Source of the DNA: Zygaena filipendulae
Lineage: Eukaryota; Arthropoda; Insecta; Lepidoptera; Zygaenidae
Reading direction: 5' to 3'
Length of the DNA: 64,000 nt
NCBI GenBank assembly: GCA_907165275.2
Contig: OU015664.1
Location: forward strand, 2,194,001-2,258,000
A program made the translations under genes and the position numbers. Position 1 is the first letter of the stretch; the number at the start of each line of letters is the position of its first letter. The notes beneath the pieces are model-generated. The model was not told the DNA's origin. It searched no databases and was given only the letters and a program-made list of their open reading frames with translations. Shown in pieces: positions 18,987 through 30,336 of this stretch.

Positions 18987-21900
18987 TTACTTATTCGCAG
19001 CTCTCCAGTTGAACAAGAATAGTCTTCGCCTCTCGCGGTTGGCTTTTTTTGTGTCTTCTTTAGACATTTCCGCCTGATTTTCCTTATTAGTCTCCGTTGA
19101 ATTCGCATTCTGCCCCGCTTTTTCATCTTCAGACGGCGCGACCACCTCTGGTTCCGGATCCGGTTTTAGATTAGCTTTCGTTTCATTCGATTTAAATTTT
19201 GGTTCAATATTTATTTCTTTCGATTGCTGTTTGTCACTCTCGTTCTTTTTGGACGATGTTTCTATTGGCTGCGTGACCGTGTTTTCTGGTGTTTTGGTCG
19301 TGCTACGTTCAATTTTCCGTTTCACTATCGCTTCTGTCTTCGTTTTAGGCTTCGGTTTAATTTCCTCCGTGATCTTAACACTAGCAGCTGCGTCTGGTTT
19401 GATTTCTAATTTCGTTCCAGAGTCTTGTTTAGTTTCGTCCGTAGTATTTGCTGAAGTATTTATTTGCACTCGTTCTTCAGCGACCGGTTCAACGTCCACT
19501 TTACTTTCGGTCTGAGCCTCAACGTTCCTCGCTATGTGTACGTTCGGTGCCCTGTCTGTGTGTACGTCGTTTAGTTTTACAACAAAATCGATATTGCGTT
19601 TGTTGTTAGCCGTTTCTATTTCAACAATGGCGCTTCTCACTAACAACATGACGTAGCATTGGAATACTGCGAAGCAAACAATTTGTTAAGATTAACTGAC
19701 AACATGATTATTATAAGATCTAATCGCCAAATAAAATATTTGATTGTACTCCTGTCTCCTGATATACCTACGTATATAGGTACATTATACATCTTAAATC
19801 GATATGAGATTAGTCTGTCAAAGACTACGCAAGTGGTACCTTTGCTGACGCAATAAGCTTATCAATTGCACAATTTAGATGTGAATAGTTAATTTCGCTT
19901 TTAACTTTTTGAACCATCCTTAGAAAGAAAAAGAAAATGTCTATTGAGCTATTTTATTTTTACCATCAATAACAAGTTTTGCTTAGTTCAATCGAAATTT
20001 ATTTCCACCTAAAATATATATGCTTATGCTTACGTTCTTGAGTCAATACAGTTTAGGGCTTGTCATAATTATTATCATCAATACTTACTGATGTCGATAA
20101 CGATCACAAGCACAATGAGCAAATCACCGATGACCCCTATCAGCAGCCCGTACCCTATCACGGCCAGTGCAGTGGTGAAGATTATGTAGTACAGGTAGAT
20201 CCACAGGAGCACTGGATCATTCTGGAATCACCCATATACGACCAGCTTTATAGTCCAATTCTTATTGGACGTGAGTGTCATTCGAACAGACAAGAAGGCA
20301 GCGAAGGTAATGTGCTAATCTAGAAGTTAACTGTGTGTTGGAACGAATCTAGAAATTGACACGAGTTAAACCCCGTCAAAGCTAGTGCATTATTTATTAC
20401 ACGTTTATTTTGTGAGTAGATACCCTGAGGCAATGGTGTCCATATTACAAGCTTTGCTTTGTTAAGGAGTAAGTGGCGTTGTGATAATGTCCACATAATA
20501 ATAATAAATACGTTTATCTTACAAGCAATACAAGGAAAATTATCACCTAATAACCGTTTATTGGTTAGTGCTTTCAGATCATACGCCGCAGAGCGTGGGT
20601 TCAAATTCTAACTAAGCTGTTGATAAAGGAGATCACAGTGAAAAACCACAGCATGGTGCAAGGGCACTTTCTAGTGCCCGCGGCTAGCTGGCCAGCACTA
20701 TATTTGAAAATCTATCGTCAAGCACCTAACGCAAAAGCTAGGTTATTTACAAGCTGCTGTTAACCACTAATAAAACAAAGTTCGATTCCCGCTAAGAATC
20801 ACAATAAAAGTTAACGTCATCGTCCCAACCCGATGCATGGCGCACAGCAACAGCACGGCAGAGGACAGCTGGATCCCGTACGCCAGTATGCATGAGGAGA
20901 CAGACGCCTCCTCCTCTAGCTTCTCCTGGACTTTCTTGAGCGTCGGCGAGAAACTCTCCGTCGCCGAAGCGACGAGGAATATCAACTAAAATCGACAATA
21001 CAACTCACAGTTACACCAGAAACGACTACCTATTTATTCACTAAAAGCGGTTCGCTAGCAAGTTTCCACAGAAATTAAATTTTTTAAAGACCAAGAAGGG
21101 TACTTTTTTATTTATTCTTGCACAAAATGACTAACTTGATGCCTTGCGGAATTCTCTACCAGTTAACCATTGGATTGACAGAGAGATATAGATTTCTGTA
21201 CCTACTGATAAATAAAATCAAAGTGTCTGTTTGTGATTTCAAATTACTAACAGCTTTTCACTAAATGCATATTTTAGTTTATTTATTTTTATTTTAGTTT
21301 ATTTAGGACAACAACAGCTACAATAACATAATATAATAATTTTAGGTTGCAAGATTACAGATGAAAGTATTTTACGGTACTTACTTACATTTTTTTTTGT
21401 TTAAATTTTTGTCTGTCGGTCTGTTTGTTCCGACTAATCTCTGAAAGAGCTGGACAGGACTTTTACTGGTAGATAGCTGATATTGTAAGGACTAACTTAG
21501 GCTACTTTCATTTTAGCAAAAAATAGTTCCTGCGGGAATTCCGAAACTCACGCGGGTGAAACCGCGGGACACAGCTAGTATACATAATACATAATTACAT
21601 TAAGATTTCTGGCATTTATTTCATAACAGCTGTTCCCCGCGATTTCACCCGCGGTAATTTCGAAGTTCCCGCGGGAATCCCGAGATAAAAAGTACCCTAT
21701 GTCCTTCGCTGTATACCTGACGTGTATTCATGATGATCGGTTGAGCCGTTAAGGCGTGAAAGCGTAACACACAAACAAATTCACTTTCGCATTTATAATA
21801 CTAGTTAGGATTCTCAATTGTTACTAAGTAGATGTAGGTAAGTACGTTATAATATGTAAGCTATAGTTATACTCACCGAAGTAATGTAATTGTAATAGCC

Positions 21901-21999
21901 TATGATTAGAACCCCTATCCGCACCGGAGCCAACCAGCAGCAACTATCCAACCTGAAGCCTAGTATCTTGGACCTCACATATCTGTAGAACTTATCCAT
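18987..21999 (-). CDS. Four-transmembrane protein with long charged cytoplasmic tail
   Basis: Four in-phase exons: 21999-21877, 20985-20830, 20221-20089, 19666-18987; 363 aa. The start is MDKFYRYVRSK. A cysteine pair precedes the first membrane segment (DSCCWLAPVRIGVLIIGYYN, residues 18-45). Further segments are SSCILAYGIQLSSAVLLLC (about 68-89), VLLWIYLYYIIFTTALAVIG (97-118) and about 120-150 ending at CYVMLLVRSA. The CC..VRxGVxIIG start and four-helix layout resemble insect LAPTM/DUF4728-like proteins; this is inference. From about residue 155 there is a low-complexity tail rich in Lys, Glu, Thr and Asn, ending RERRRLFLFNWRAANK. The exon 2 donor (GTTGGG) is weak. The start could also be 57 bases upstream, but MDKF fits the family better. 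No specific function can be named. Confidence 0.72.
21395..21585 (-). repeat. Family A variant copy, inverted, intron 1 of the four-TM gene
   Basis: The minus strand reads from the GCGGTTTCACCCGCG head (near 21560) through GGAATTCCCGCAGGAAC to the GAGATTAGTCGGAACAAAC tail. Confidence 0.65.
21625..21815 (+). repeat. Family A repeat copy
   Basis: The head is CCCGCGATTTCACCCGCGG, the middle TTCCCGCGGGAATCCCGAGA, and the end TATAATACTAGTTAGGAT. It lies head to head with the inverted copy at 21395-21585. Confidence 0.7.
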
Positions 22000-23875
22000 T
22001 TCGCTACAACACTCAACTGCACAACGCAACGACCCTGTCGTTCGACATTCACACAAATTGTCCCGAAAAGTAGAATGTAAAAATGTGCTGCCACTAATTA
22101 GGATGTGGCATAATTAAAATGCACTATGAAAAAAAATTATTCCCACAATATACCTAGTACCTACCTACCAGCTGTCCAGTTAATTGTAGGTGAAATTGGA
22201 TGACGTAGTTTTTAAAGTCCAACAGTAATAAAATAAGAGGTGCGGCAATTAGAACACAACTGAATTAAATGCAACTAGTCCTTTTTTAAAGAGAAGCATA
22301 ATAATAATTAAAGATCTATATGCATTTAAGGATATTGCAGAAAATAAGAAATCATTATCTGTTCTTTTTTTAATAAAGACTTTATTATTTCTTAATAACA
22401 ATGACCTTCGATGTAAACGACAGTCAAACCCAATCAAGTATATTATTCAACCGTTTTAAAAATTGAAATCCTGTATCCTTTAAATTCAATTGAACTATTG
22501 TATCAAGAGGTTTTTCTTAGGGCAGTAGTTAAGCTGGTAAAAGAACGCATAAGCGGATTTATTTCGGCACATCGAGGCCTCTTCATGATAATTTTCATTA
22601 AATCAGTTACTTCGATCGGTTCATCCCTACTGTATAACGTATCAGAAAAAAAATTAGGCACATTAATTCCACTTATTATTCTATACAACGGTTGTTAAAT
22701 GACCAACTTTGGAAAAAAAATAGTTTTTTACAAAATTTAAGTTCATTTACAAAATAAGTTTATTTTCTTCGCAAATACAGAGTAGACTTGATTGGGCGGT
22801 GGTTCAGTGCACATATATTTTATGATATCTAATAATAATGGCTCAAAATAATTCCCTGTATAATTAAATCATCACTTAACTGTTAAAGTAAACAATAAAA
22901 AGGTATATAAAAATAAACTTTATTTAGAAGAAAAAAATTGTACAGTCACTTTGAAACTGACTTGATATTACATTATGAGAAGAAAATAACAATTATAATA
23001 GTTTCAATTATGGAATTGATATTAAGATACAAGATAATACGTATTAGATTAACAGAAAAAATATAATACGATTGATAAAAGTAAAAATGTACACAATCAT
23101 AATATCACTATCAAGGCCCATAAAAATAGCACAGTACAAATATTCATACAGTTGGTCGACGAAGGTCCGAGCCAAGCAATCGATCGGCCAGCTTTAATGA
23201 TACAGCAGGCATATTTTACAATTATGTAGTCCGTTTACTAACTGTCGGTATTTCATATAGGGTCGAGGATACAAAATACAGAATGATTGCTAGGCTGTGT
23301 TGCTAGGTTACATTAAGTTTAACTCTTTCACCACCATGTTTTGGTAGCCTTAACGGCGCCACACGTTTTAGGAGTGATTTCTCCTCGTGTTGGGAATGCT
23401 TAAAATAGAGAATTAAATCTAGTAAATACAAAACTACATACAAGGACTGTGTGTGTGTGTACTACAATTACACGTAATCTGATTCATGTATTTTAATAAA
23501 TAAATAAAGTGCAGTGGATTGTTAGTAATGTAATATTACGTGTCTGGCGCCAGGAACACATCTTTCCTAGATTGTGATATTATAAGGATGGTGGTGAAAG
23601 GAAACAGTCACCAAACAGAGTCAAATGGTACCCCACACCCACCCCCAACGCATTTTCTATTATTATTATTTGTAATATATTAAAACGACCGTGTCAATAT
23701 ACTACGACGCGCGTCGGCTTTTTAGCAACATTTATTTTTCGCTTGTGCTAGTGACAATAGAAGTCAGATTTTCAGAAACGAACTGACCCGTCAGCCAACT
23801 GTATGCATCTCTACACTGCGTCAATAATACCCCCAACACCGCAGCGCTAACAACGAACACAACAAAAAAACAAAT
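22000..23875. other. Intergenic: 5' flank of four-TM gene and 3' UTR of SRPRA
   Basis: No coding exon is seen. The part nearest SRPRA is probably its 3' UTR; minus-strand AATAAA signals exist near 23729 and 22919. A (GT)n run of about 10 bases lies near 23450. The frames at 22249-22698 show no conserved motif. Confidence 0.4.
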
Positions 23876-26800
23876 CTACTTCATCAGCGCGTGCACGACG
23901 GCGTTGACGTTCAACGCTTTCAGATCGGTGTACGTCTGCCCCGTGCCCACGAACACGATCGGCTGGCCCGTGATGTACGTCATCGATATGGCGGCGCCGA
24001 CCTTGTCGTCGATCGTGTCGAACTTGGTCAGCACTATGCCGTCTATGGTGTGCGGCGTGGGCGACGAGCTGTAGTCGGCGAGGGCCTGGTTGAACTTGAC
24101 CAGCTGGTCGACCGCCTCGTTGCCGACCAGCGCCTCGCCCACGAACAGCACCGTGTCGGGGCAGTTGACGGCGATCAGCTTGGCGAGCGCGCGCATCAGC
24201 GGCTCGTTGTCCTGCATGCGGCCGGCCGTGTCGACCAGCACCACGTCGATCTTGGCCGTGGACGCGAAGCGGATCGCCTCCATCGCTATGCCGGCCGCGT
24301 CTTTGCCTGCGACGAAACGATGCGGCGTTTTAAAAGAGCGCGCGCATCACGGACTTGTTGCACACGCTCAAAGAATATAAACTATGAACTAGCTGGAACT
24401 CGCGTTAATTTCAGCAGTTCCCGTGGGGATTCCGGAATACCGGACAGCGTGAATGCAAGTTTCATGAGGTAACAAAAACATAAATTCACATTCGCATTCA
24501 CAATAATGAGGATGGGCGACGGGTGCAGCGCACTCACCGTATCCCTTCTCGTAGAGCTGCACCATGCAGCGGCCGCGGTGCGCGGCGGGCGGGTGCAGCG
24601 CGTTGAGGTGGCGCGCGTGGGTGCGCAGCTGCTCCACGGCGCCGGCGCGGAACGTGTCGCAGGCCGCTATCAGCACCGACAGGTTGTTCTCGATCAGCCA
24701 GAAGCATATCTTCGCCAGGTTGGTGGACTTGCCCACGCCGTTCACCTGAGGACCGCGCAACAAGTCGGTAAAAGGCTGATTTTGATATTTCAATCAATCG
24801 TTACTTTTGCAAATGCGAATGTGAGTATGTTTCTTTGTTACATTTTCACGCCTTGACGGTTCATCGTGAAGTTTTGCATACACGTTGTCAGGGGTGCAGA
24901 AAAGGACCTAGGGTAGTTTTTATCCCGGAATTCCCGCGGGCTCTTCGAAATTAATGTGGGCTGAAACCGCGGGGAACAGCTCGTATTTCAATAAATCCGT
25001 ATGGTTACTTTGCTTACGCTTTCACGCCTTAACTACTCGACCTTACATCATGAAATTTCGCGTACACGTTGTCAGGATAGTTTTTATAGCGGGATTCCCG
25101 CGGCAACTTCGAATTCGATCAGCTAGTAAAATATGAGTCTTGTGTCCAATGGACACATCGTGCAATCTCCCTGTGGGCAACCGACTCACCCCGCAGAAGG
25201 TGACGACGTAGGGGCGGCCCTCCTGCTGCGCGTGCAGGCAGTCGCGCAGCACGTCCACGCGCCGCCGCGGCGACAGGATGCGCACGAGCGCCTCCGCCAG
25301 CGTGGCGCGCACCGTGCGCCCCACGCTCTCGAACGTGCCCAGCACCTGCCCCGCCCGCCGAACAACAACAACACAATCAGAATCGCTCGAATATCTTATG
25401 TGAAATTCAATTCACTGAATCCCATTTTGTCATATTTGTGAATCATTCGAATACGGTGTTGCTGTTTTCTGAAACTCCTTTCGGACATCCGATTTAAATG
25501 AAACAAAGCCTATATGTTGCTCCAGACTTAGCTTAATCTACTACTGAAAACTGCAGGACAACCCGATCAGTAGATGCGGAGATTATCGCGAACAGACAGA
25601 CAGAAAAGAATTTCATAACATACTGGATACTGACCGATGTGGGGCGACAAATAGGCGTAACAAAGGATACGAGGCCTTCGGGGAAAACTTCTACTGATAT
25701 GAATTACGTAAGCATTCAAGGAGGGTCAGGCAACCGGGTACCCTAAGGATATAGGACACTTGGACGCAAGAGGTATAGGGCATTCGGGGTAACAGGGCTG
25801 TAGTGTTTGTGACTATTAAGTGGATACAATACATTGTGTCATATACAGTTACCCGAGAGAGGGTATAAAGAAATATCGTGTGGGTATATAAAGATCGTCA
25901 ACATCAACCGACCGGCAGTCTCTTGTTGGGCGCGGAGCGAGGCGGACGTGCGCTGGCGGATCTGGGGGTAGTAGTGAGTCAGCGATAAACCGATACCTAT
26001 CGAGGTACCTCTGTAGTGTGCGTGAACACTACAAGGGCATTACTGCCCGGGCACACTAGTAGACTAGCCAAAAACACTGAATTGACGTGTCGAATAACAA
26101 AGAAAAATATATAGGACTAGGTATTAAAATGTATACTTATTACTCTGAGTTTTTACTAATGAAGACAATGGGGATGTTGACTACTTTTGAAAATCAAAAT
26201 TCTAATTAGTCCGTCAGTTAGAAAATAAAAAAACAATAGACACGTATTTTTTGCTTTTTCAAATAAATTAAAATATACAGAGATAAAGCGTATTAAAGTT
26301 TAGGGTGAGGGGGTCGTGACGTCACTAACCGCTAAAACCGCCATACAAACTGTCAGAATAGTGACGTCACGCGAAATTTCAACTCAATATATCGCCGTTA
26401 TTTTTTGATTACGTAAAAAAAAGAAAAAATACGTGTCCAATATTTTTTAATAATCTACAAGACGAACTAAAAAAAAATTTAGTCAACATGCCCATTGAAC
26501 CGAACAAGCTTGCGCTCGCCACCCACCTTCCCGTCCAGCTTGGCGGCGACGGAGTCGCACAGCTTGTTGGCGATGTCCGCGGCCACGTTCTTGGCGATGA
26601 GGTGGTCGCGCAGCTTGTCCAGCGCCGGCCGCATCGACTCCTCCGTCAGCGCCTTGGAGCCCACCAGCCCTGGCCCGGCCCGACAACACACGAAATCCTT
26701 ATTAAACATCTATACATACATATAAAATGCTTTGTCCTGAATCAAACTTGGAGGGTGTGTTCTTTGTATGATGTAGGCATCCGATAAGAAAGGATTTTCC

Positions 26801-29800
26801 GAAATTCTACCCTTAAGGGGGCGAAAAGGGGTTGCAAAGTTTATATGGAACAATTCCGCGGGGACTCCGAAATTATAGCGGGTGGCACCGCGCGGGACAG
26901 CTGGTAATAAAAGAACTTAAAATGCTAAATGTGTATATCAATGTGTGTAATAATGTTGTATTATATAATATAATAATGTGTGTAATAATGTCGTATTATT
27001 ATTATTGAGTTACCTTTGAACATGGCAAACACGCTGGAGGTGTTCTTGGGCTGCTGCACGCTCGCCTCGGCCTCGGCCTCCTCCTCGCTGCTGCTCTCCT
27101 CGGACTCCACCTCCAGGTCGCGGATCGCCCCGCGCATCTGACCCACCATGTGCTGCAAGTTTCACCATAGTAATTATCAAACATAATTTTCGATTTTTAA
27201 CTGTACCTACAGTTTTGCCAGCGTGAGTTTCGGAATAGGCTAGTTTCCTGGGTAAAAAAATCAAAATTCTATTTAGTCCGTCAGTTAGATAATAAAAAAA
27301 TAAAAGACACGTATTTTTTGCTTTTTTAAAATAATGGAAATATGCATAGATAAAGCGCATTAAAGTTTAGGGTGGGGGACTCGTGACGTCACAGCTCGCT
27401 ATAACGTGCGAACAAACTGTAGCGAGGCGTGACGTCATGTGAAATTTCGACTTGATATATCTCCGTTATTTTATGGTTACATAAAAAAAAAAATACGTGT
27501 CCAATATTTTTTAATAATCTACAAAACGGACTAAGAAAAAAAATTTAGGAGACTAGCCTATTCCTCAAAGGAATCCTAATTTTCTTTGATTATTATTATT
27601 TATTTATAGACTAGCAGCTTTCGACTATTATTCAGTCAAACCGTTTTCGAAATGTTAGGAGACGAATTGTCATGTTACCAGTTGCATTGTCAAGTAAAAT
27701 ACATTTCCGGTCAAGTTATGTGTGACCACGTGACATACCGATTTTGTTCATTAGTTTAGTATGTGTTAGCGACTAAAGTCATCAACTTCAACTCGGCTAA
27801 GGGGGCTGCACTACTTGTCGTAACTCGTACCTGCGAGTCGGGCGTGACGTCGGCGGCGTCCTCGGGCTTGTCCGTGCTGAAGTCGAGAGCGGGCAGGTCG
27901 CGCGAGCCGCCGCCCAGTTCCCACACGCGGGGCTTCTTCACGCGTTCACCCACCACTTTGGGAACTTTCGGAGACTTACTGATTCCAAACAAAGAGTTTC
28001 TCTTATTTTTTATTCCATTGAGGCACGGATGAAATAAGTTATTCTTTGGATTACCACAAATATTTTTTATCCAGTGCTCAGAGCAATTAGACACTTATCT
28101 TTACTACAATATATATGGTAATACTGTCTGTAGATTTAAAACATGTTAATTGTTAATATGTACATTATTATAGTCTAATCTCTATGGAATGGTTATGAAA
28201 ATTCCTTAAACCAAAACGAATGTATTTTTATAATTATGGTTTACCCATTATTATATCAATAGAACTCAAATCTCAATGTATATAAGAGTTTTTAGAGTTG
28301 TTTTTTAAAAGTTTTAATAAATGACAGTCTGTTCAAAAACTTAGTGTATATGTACTATGGGTGCAACAATAGGGCCAGCCCACCATGCAAACAGAAGTGA
28401 CAGTGAGTGGAGCTGCATGCAACAACTTGATTGAACTTGATTTAAGATTCAATATTGTCATACGTCTTGGTTTCCTTCTTGTTCTTTGAAGCAATCTTCT
28501 GAGCCAACTTAGCTCTGCTGGCAACAATCAGATCATCTTCAGGCTCCTGTAACTCTTCCACATTGCCATTTGTTATATTATTTGGGACTTCCACTATTTT
28601 CACTGCAATTTCAATACATTCTACATCTCATTTAACATAGGTGTTTAAAAAAACACTATCACAGTATGTTCTAAAACAACCTTATATCAAATTGGACTAT
28701 TATATTATTCTTAAAAAAAATTGCAAATTATTATAATTATAAATTAAAATGAAGGCATTTATTATTTTTGGTTAAAAATTATATGAATTCTTAATTATTA
28801 ACTAGTTCATTAAATTAAATATAGCTATTAAAATCTGATACCTACTAATCAAATACATTTTGAAGTTGAATTGAATAATTAATGTCAAACATATCAACAG
28901 GCAAATAGTCTTAAAGTCACCTTCATAGTCAAACTTAGCACAAATTAGAATAATGTTGTGTATTGTATTCTTAGGTCTTAAGAAAAATAAGTTACAAGAA
29001 TTATTTATTTATTTACTATATTACCTGATTTCTTCTTCTCCTCTCCTTTTTTTTCAATCATAGAAGCAACAGTTTTTTTAGATTTGTGAGAGTCTTCAAA
29101 AGTCCTCATCTGTTTAGGTATCTTAGCCTGTGACTTAGCTGAAAAAGAATATTATGTGAGTAGTTTAATATCAATGCTGCAATGTGCTGCATTTGCTTAA
29201 CAGTTAAATTGCTATTGGACTTTGATATCGGTCAGTAATTTGTTTAACAAAATAAAATAACAAGTAGCAACTCACCCCAATGTTCACACTCCTTGAGGAC
29301 TTTATCAAAACACATTTTAAAATCAAAATCCATGATATACTTCCCACTTTGCAGGTCATTTTTGTATTTATCTCTGAACTCCAAGTGGACATCGTTGAGA
29401 AACTTATCTACATAAGCTAACTGTAGAATGCGTTGGTATGCCACCACAAAAACCAGCTCAAACTCATTGTCGAGTTTGTACTGCAGGGTAAGAGCATTGT
29501 GGTTAAACGAATTATTTCCCGTGCGCTCCTAAAATGAAGAAAGAAAGTTTAAATTCTTAGTTTGTTATAAGTTTCTGTAAAAGTATGTTAAAATATTTTC
29601 AAGTAAAAAACTGATCGAAAAGGCAGTTTGGCCACGTTGTAAAGTTTTAATTTGATTATATCAAAGGCGGAGGAGGACAACAGCTGCGATAATCTACTCA
29701 CTTGTAAGATAACACTTCGGATCAACGCGTTCACAGACGGTGAGAAAATCTCACTCGTACTTTGAAAACACCATAAAACAATACCTCCTTTACTGAAGAT

Positions 29801-29818
29801 GCTGAATAAATCTAACAT
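23876..29818 (-). CDS. SRPRA: Signal recognition particle receptor subunit alpha (10 exons)
   Basis: Exons: 29818-29702, 29528-29276, 29138-29025, 28602-28464, 27978-27831, 27152-27014, 26669-26527, 25345-25190, 24745-24538, 24306-23876; phases agree and give 615 aa, near the usual 610-640. It is the GTPase docking subunit of the ER membrane that receives SRP-ribosome complexes and is anchored through SRP receptor beta. The N-terminal SRX domain begins [20 protein letters not shown] charged linker (KNKKETK, then [15 protein letters not shown]) follows. The NG domain starts near residue 305 ([13 protein letters not shown]). It has the P-loop GVNGVGKST (403-411), [20 protein letters not shown] (498-503) and TKFD (566-569), and ends [15 protein letters not shown]. 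The exon 4 donor (GTATGA) is the weakest junction. Introns hold a solo LTR and two CRE-MITEs. It is head to head with PSMD1. Confidence 0.95.
24387..24514 (+). repeat. Family A fragment in SRPRA intron 9
   Basis: It starts CTAGCTGGAACTCGCG, has TTCCCGTGGGGATTCCGGAA, and ends ATTCGCATTCACAATAATGA. It fills more than half of this 231-bp intron and lies 24 bp from the exon 9 boundary. Confidence 0.6.
24815..25130 (-). repeat. Two family A copies, both inverted, SRPRA intron 8
   Basis: Two tail-to-head minus-strand copies: 24815-24985 (GCGGTTTCAGCCCACATTAA head) and 25005-25130 (CGAAGTTGCCGCGGGAATCC). Both share the CACGTTGTCAGG and TTTCACGCCTTAA words. Confidence 0.6.
25799..26033 (+). mobile_element. 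Solo LTR (235 bp) in SRPRA intron 7
   Basis: It starts TGTAGTGTT and ends AACACTACA, a 9-bp inverted terminal repeat with TG..CA ends. AGGGC flanks both sides (25794-25798 and 26034-26038), a 5-bp target duplication. TATATAAA lies at 25885-25892, a good Pol II TATA box, with TATAAAG at 25864. No internal element sequence is present, so it is a solo LTR left by recombination. Length and 5-bp duplication fit a small Gypsy- or BEL-type LTR. The strand follows the TATA box. Confidence 0.8.
26165..26491. repeat. Family B MITE (CRE-bearing), SRPRA intron 7
   Basis: The termini are GGGATGTTGACTA and TAGTCAACATGCCC. Inside are GTGACGTCACTAACCG and GTGACGTCACGCGAAA. It ends 35 bp from the exon 7 boundary at 26527. 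Confidence 0.8.
26790..26905 (-). repeat. Family A-like fragment, SRPRA intron 6
   Basis: The plus strand reads TTCCGAAATTCTACCCTTAA, GGGGGCGAAAAGGGGTTG, then CCGCGGGGACTCCGAAAT and GCACCGCGCGGGACAGCTGG. It is the same variant as 32015-32185. Confidence 0.55.
27236..27568. repeat. Family B MITE (CRE-bearing), SRPRA intron 5
   Basis: Words AATAGGCTAGTTTCC and GACTAGCCTATTCC mark inverted ends. Inside are CTCGTGACGTCACAGC and GCGTGACGTCATGTG, and the two ACACGTATTTTTT / AAAATACGTGTCC arms. Confidence 0.8.
27690..27812. repeat. Relative of the 11.2-kb MITE, SRPRA intron 5
   Basis: GTGACCACGTGACATACCGA, TTTTGTTCATTAGTTTAGTA and CGGCTAAGGGGGCTGCA match the stretch at 11250-11335 in mael intron 4. 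Confidence 0.5.
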
Positions 29819-30336
29819 TTTTATTATAATATTAGTACAAACAGGGTTTTAATTGGGAATATTTTCTTAAAAATTACGTTTCAGAAACAACTGTGCAATG
29901 TGCAATAAATGACAGTAACATGTCACTTGTCAGTTGTCAGCTGTTGTCTTGCTGACGTGTACAAAAGATTTCAAAAATTCGATGTCCATCATCATACCTC
30001 CGTGTTAACAAATTACATTATACTCTTTGCACAATATTTACGTTAACAATGGTTACAAATGGTCACAAACCGATTTGCATGAGTAAATGGGTTTTTTATT
30101 TTTATAAAACGAAACGCAACTCTTTCTTTTCAAATGCTTTTTAGTTACAGGCAATACTAAATGAAAAAGAAATGTTTTTATTTTTAATCTGTTGCGCAAA
30201 TTTGTCAAATCATCGCAAGTCATCAAAATCATTTTTCATTTGTAGGAAGAAACTAATATTTTATTTGCTTTGTTTGGAATTTTGCTTCGTTAATATTTAT
30301 TCTGAACGGGTAAATATATCAGAAACTCTTGTGAAA
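29819..30336. promoter_or_regulatory. Shared head-to-head promoter of SRPRA and PSMD1
   Basis: The start codons of SRPRA (-) and PSMD1 (+) are 518 bp apart with no repeat family between them. Near 29919-29960 there is a cluster of TGTCA words (ACATGTCACTTGTCAGTTGT, CAGCTGTTGTC, CTGACGTGT). A similar cluster lies upstream of C1D. Transcription from this block in both directions is inferred from gene order. Confidence 0.6.

Noticed and set aside
23891..25441. Plus-strand and alternative minus-strand ORFs (up to 193 codons) over the SRPRA 3' exons
   Set aside because: They are shadows of GC-rich SRPRA coding exons, whose true frame matches the SRP receptor GTPase in sequence and splice phase.
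30172..30336. Upstream extension of PSMD1 to the Met at 30172
   Set aside because: The extra 55 residues are hydrophobic and low in family resemblance; [16 protein letters not shown] at 30337 matches the usual Rpn2 start.
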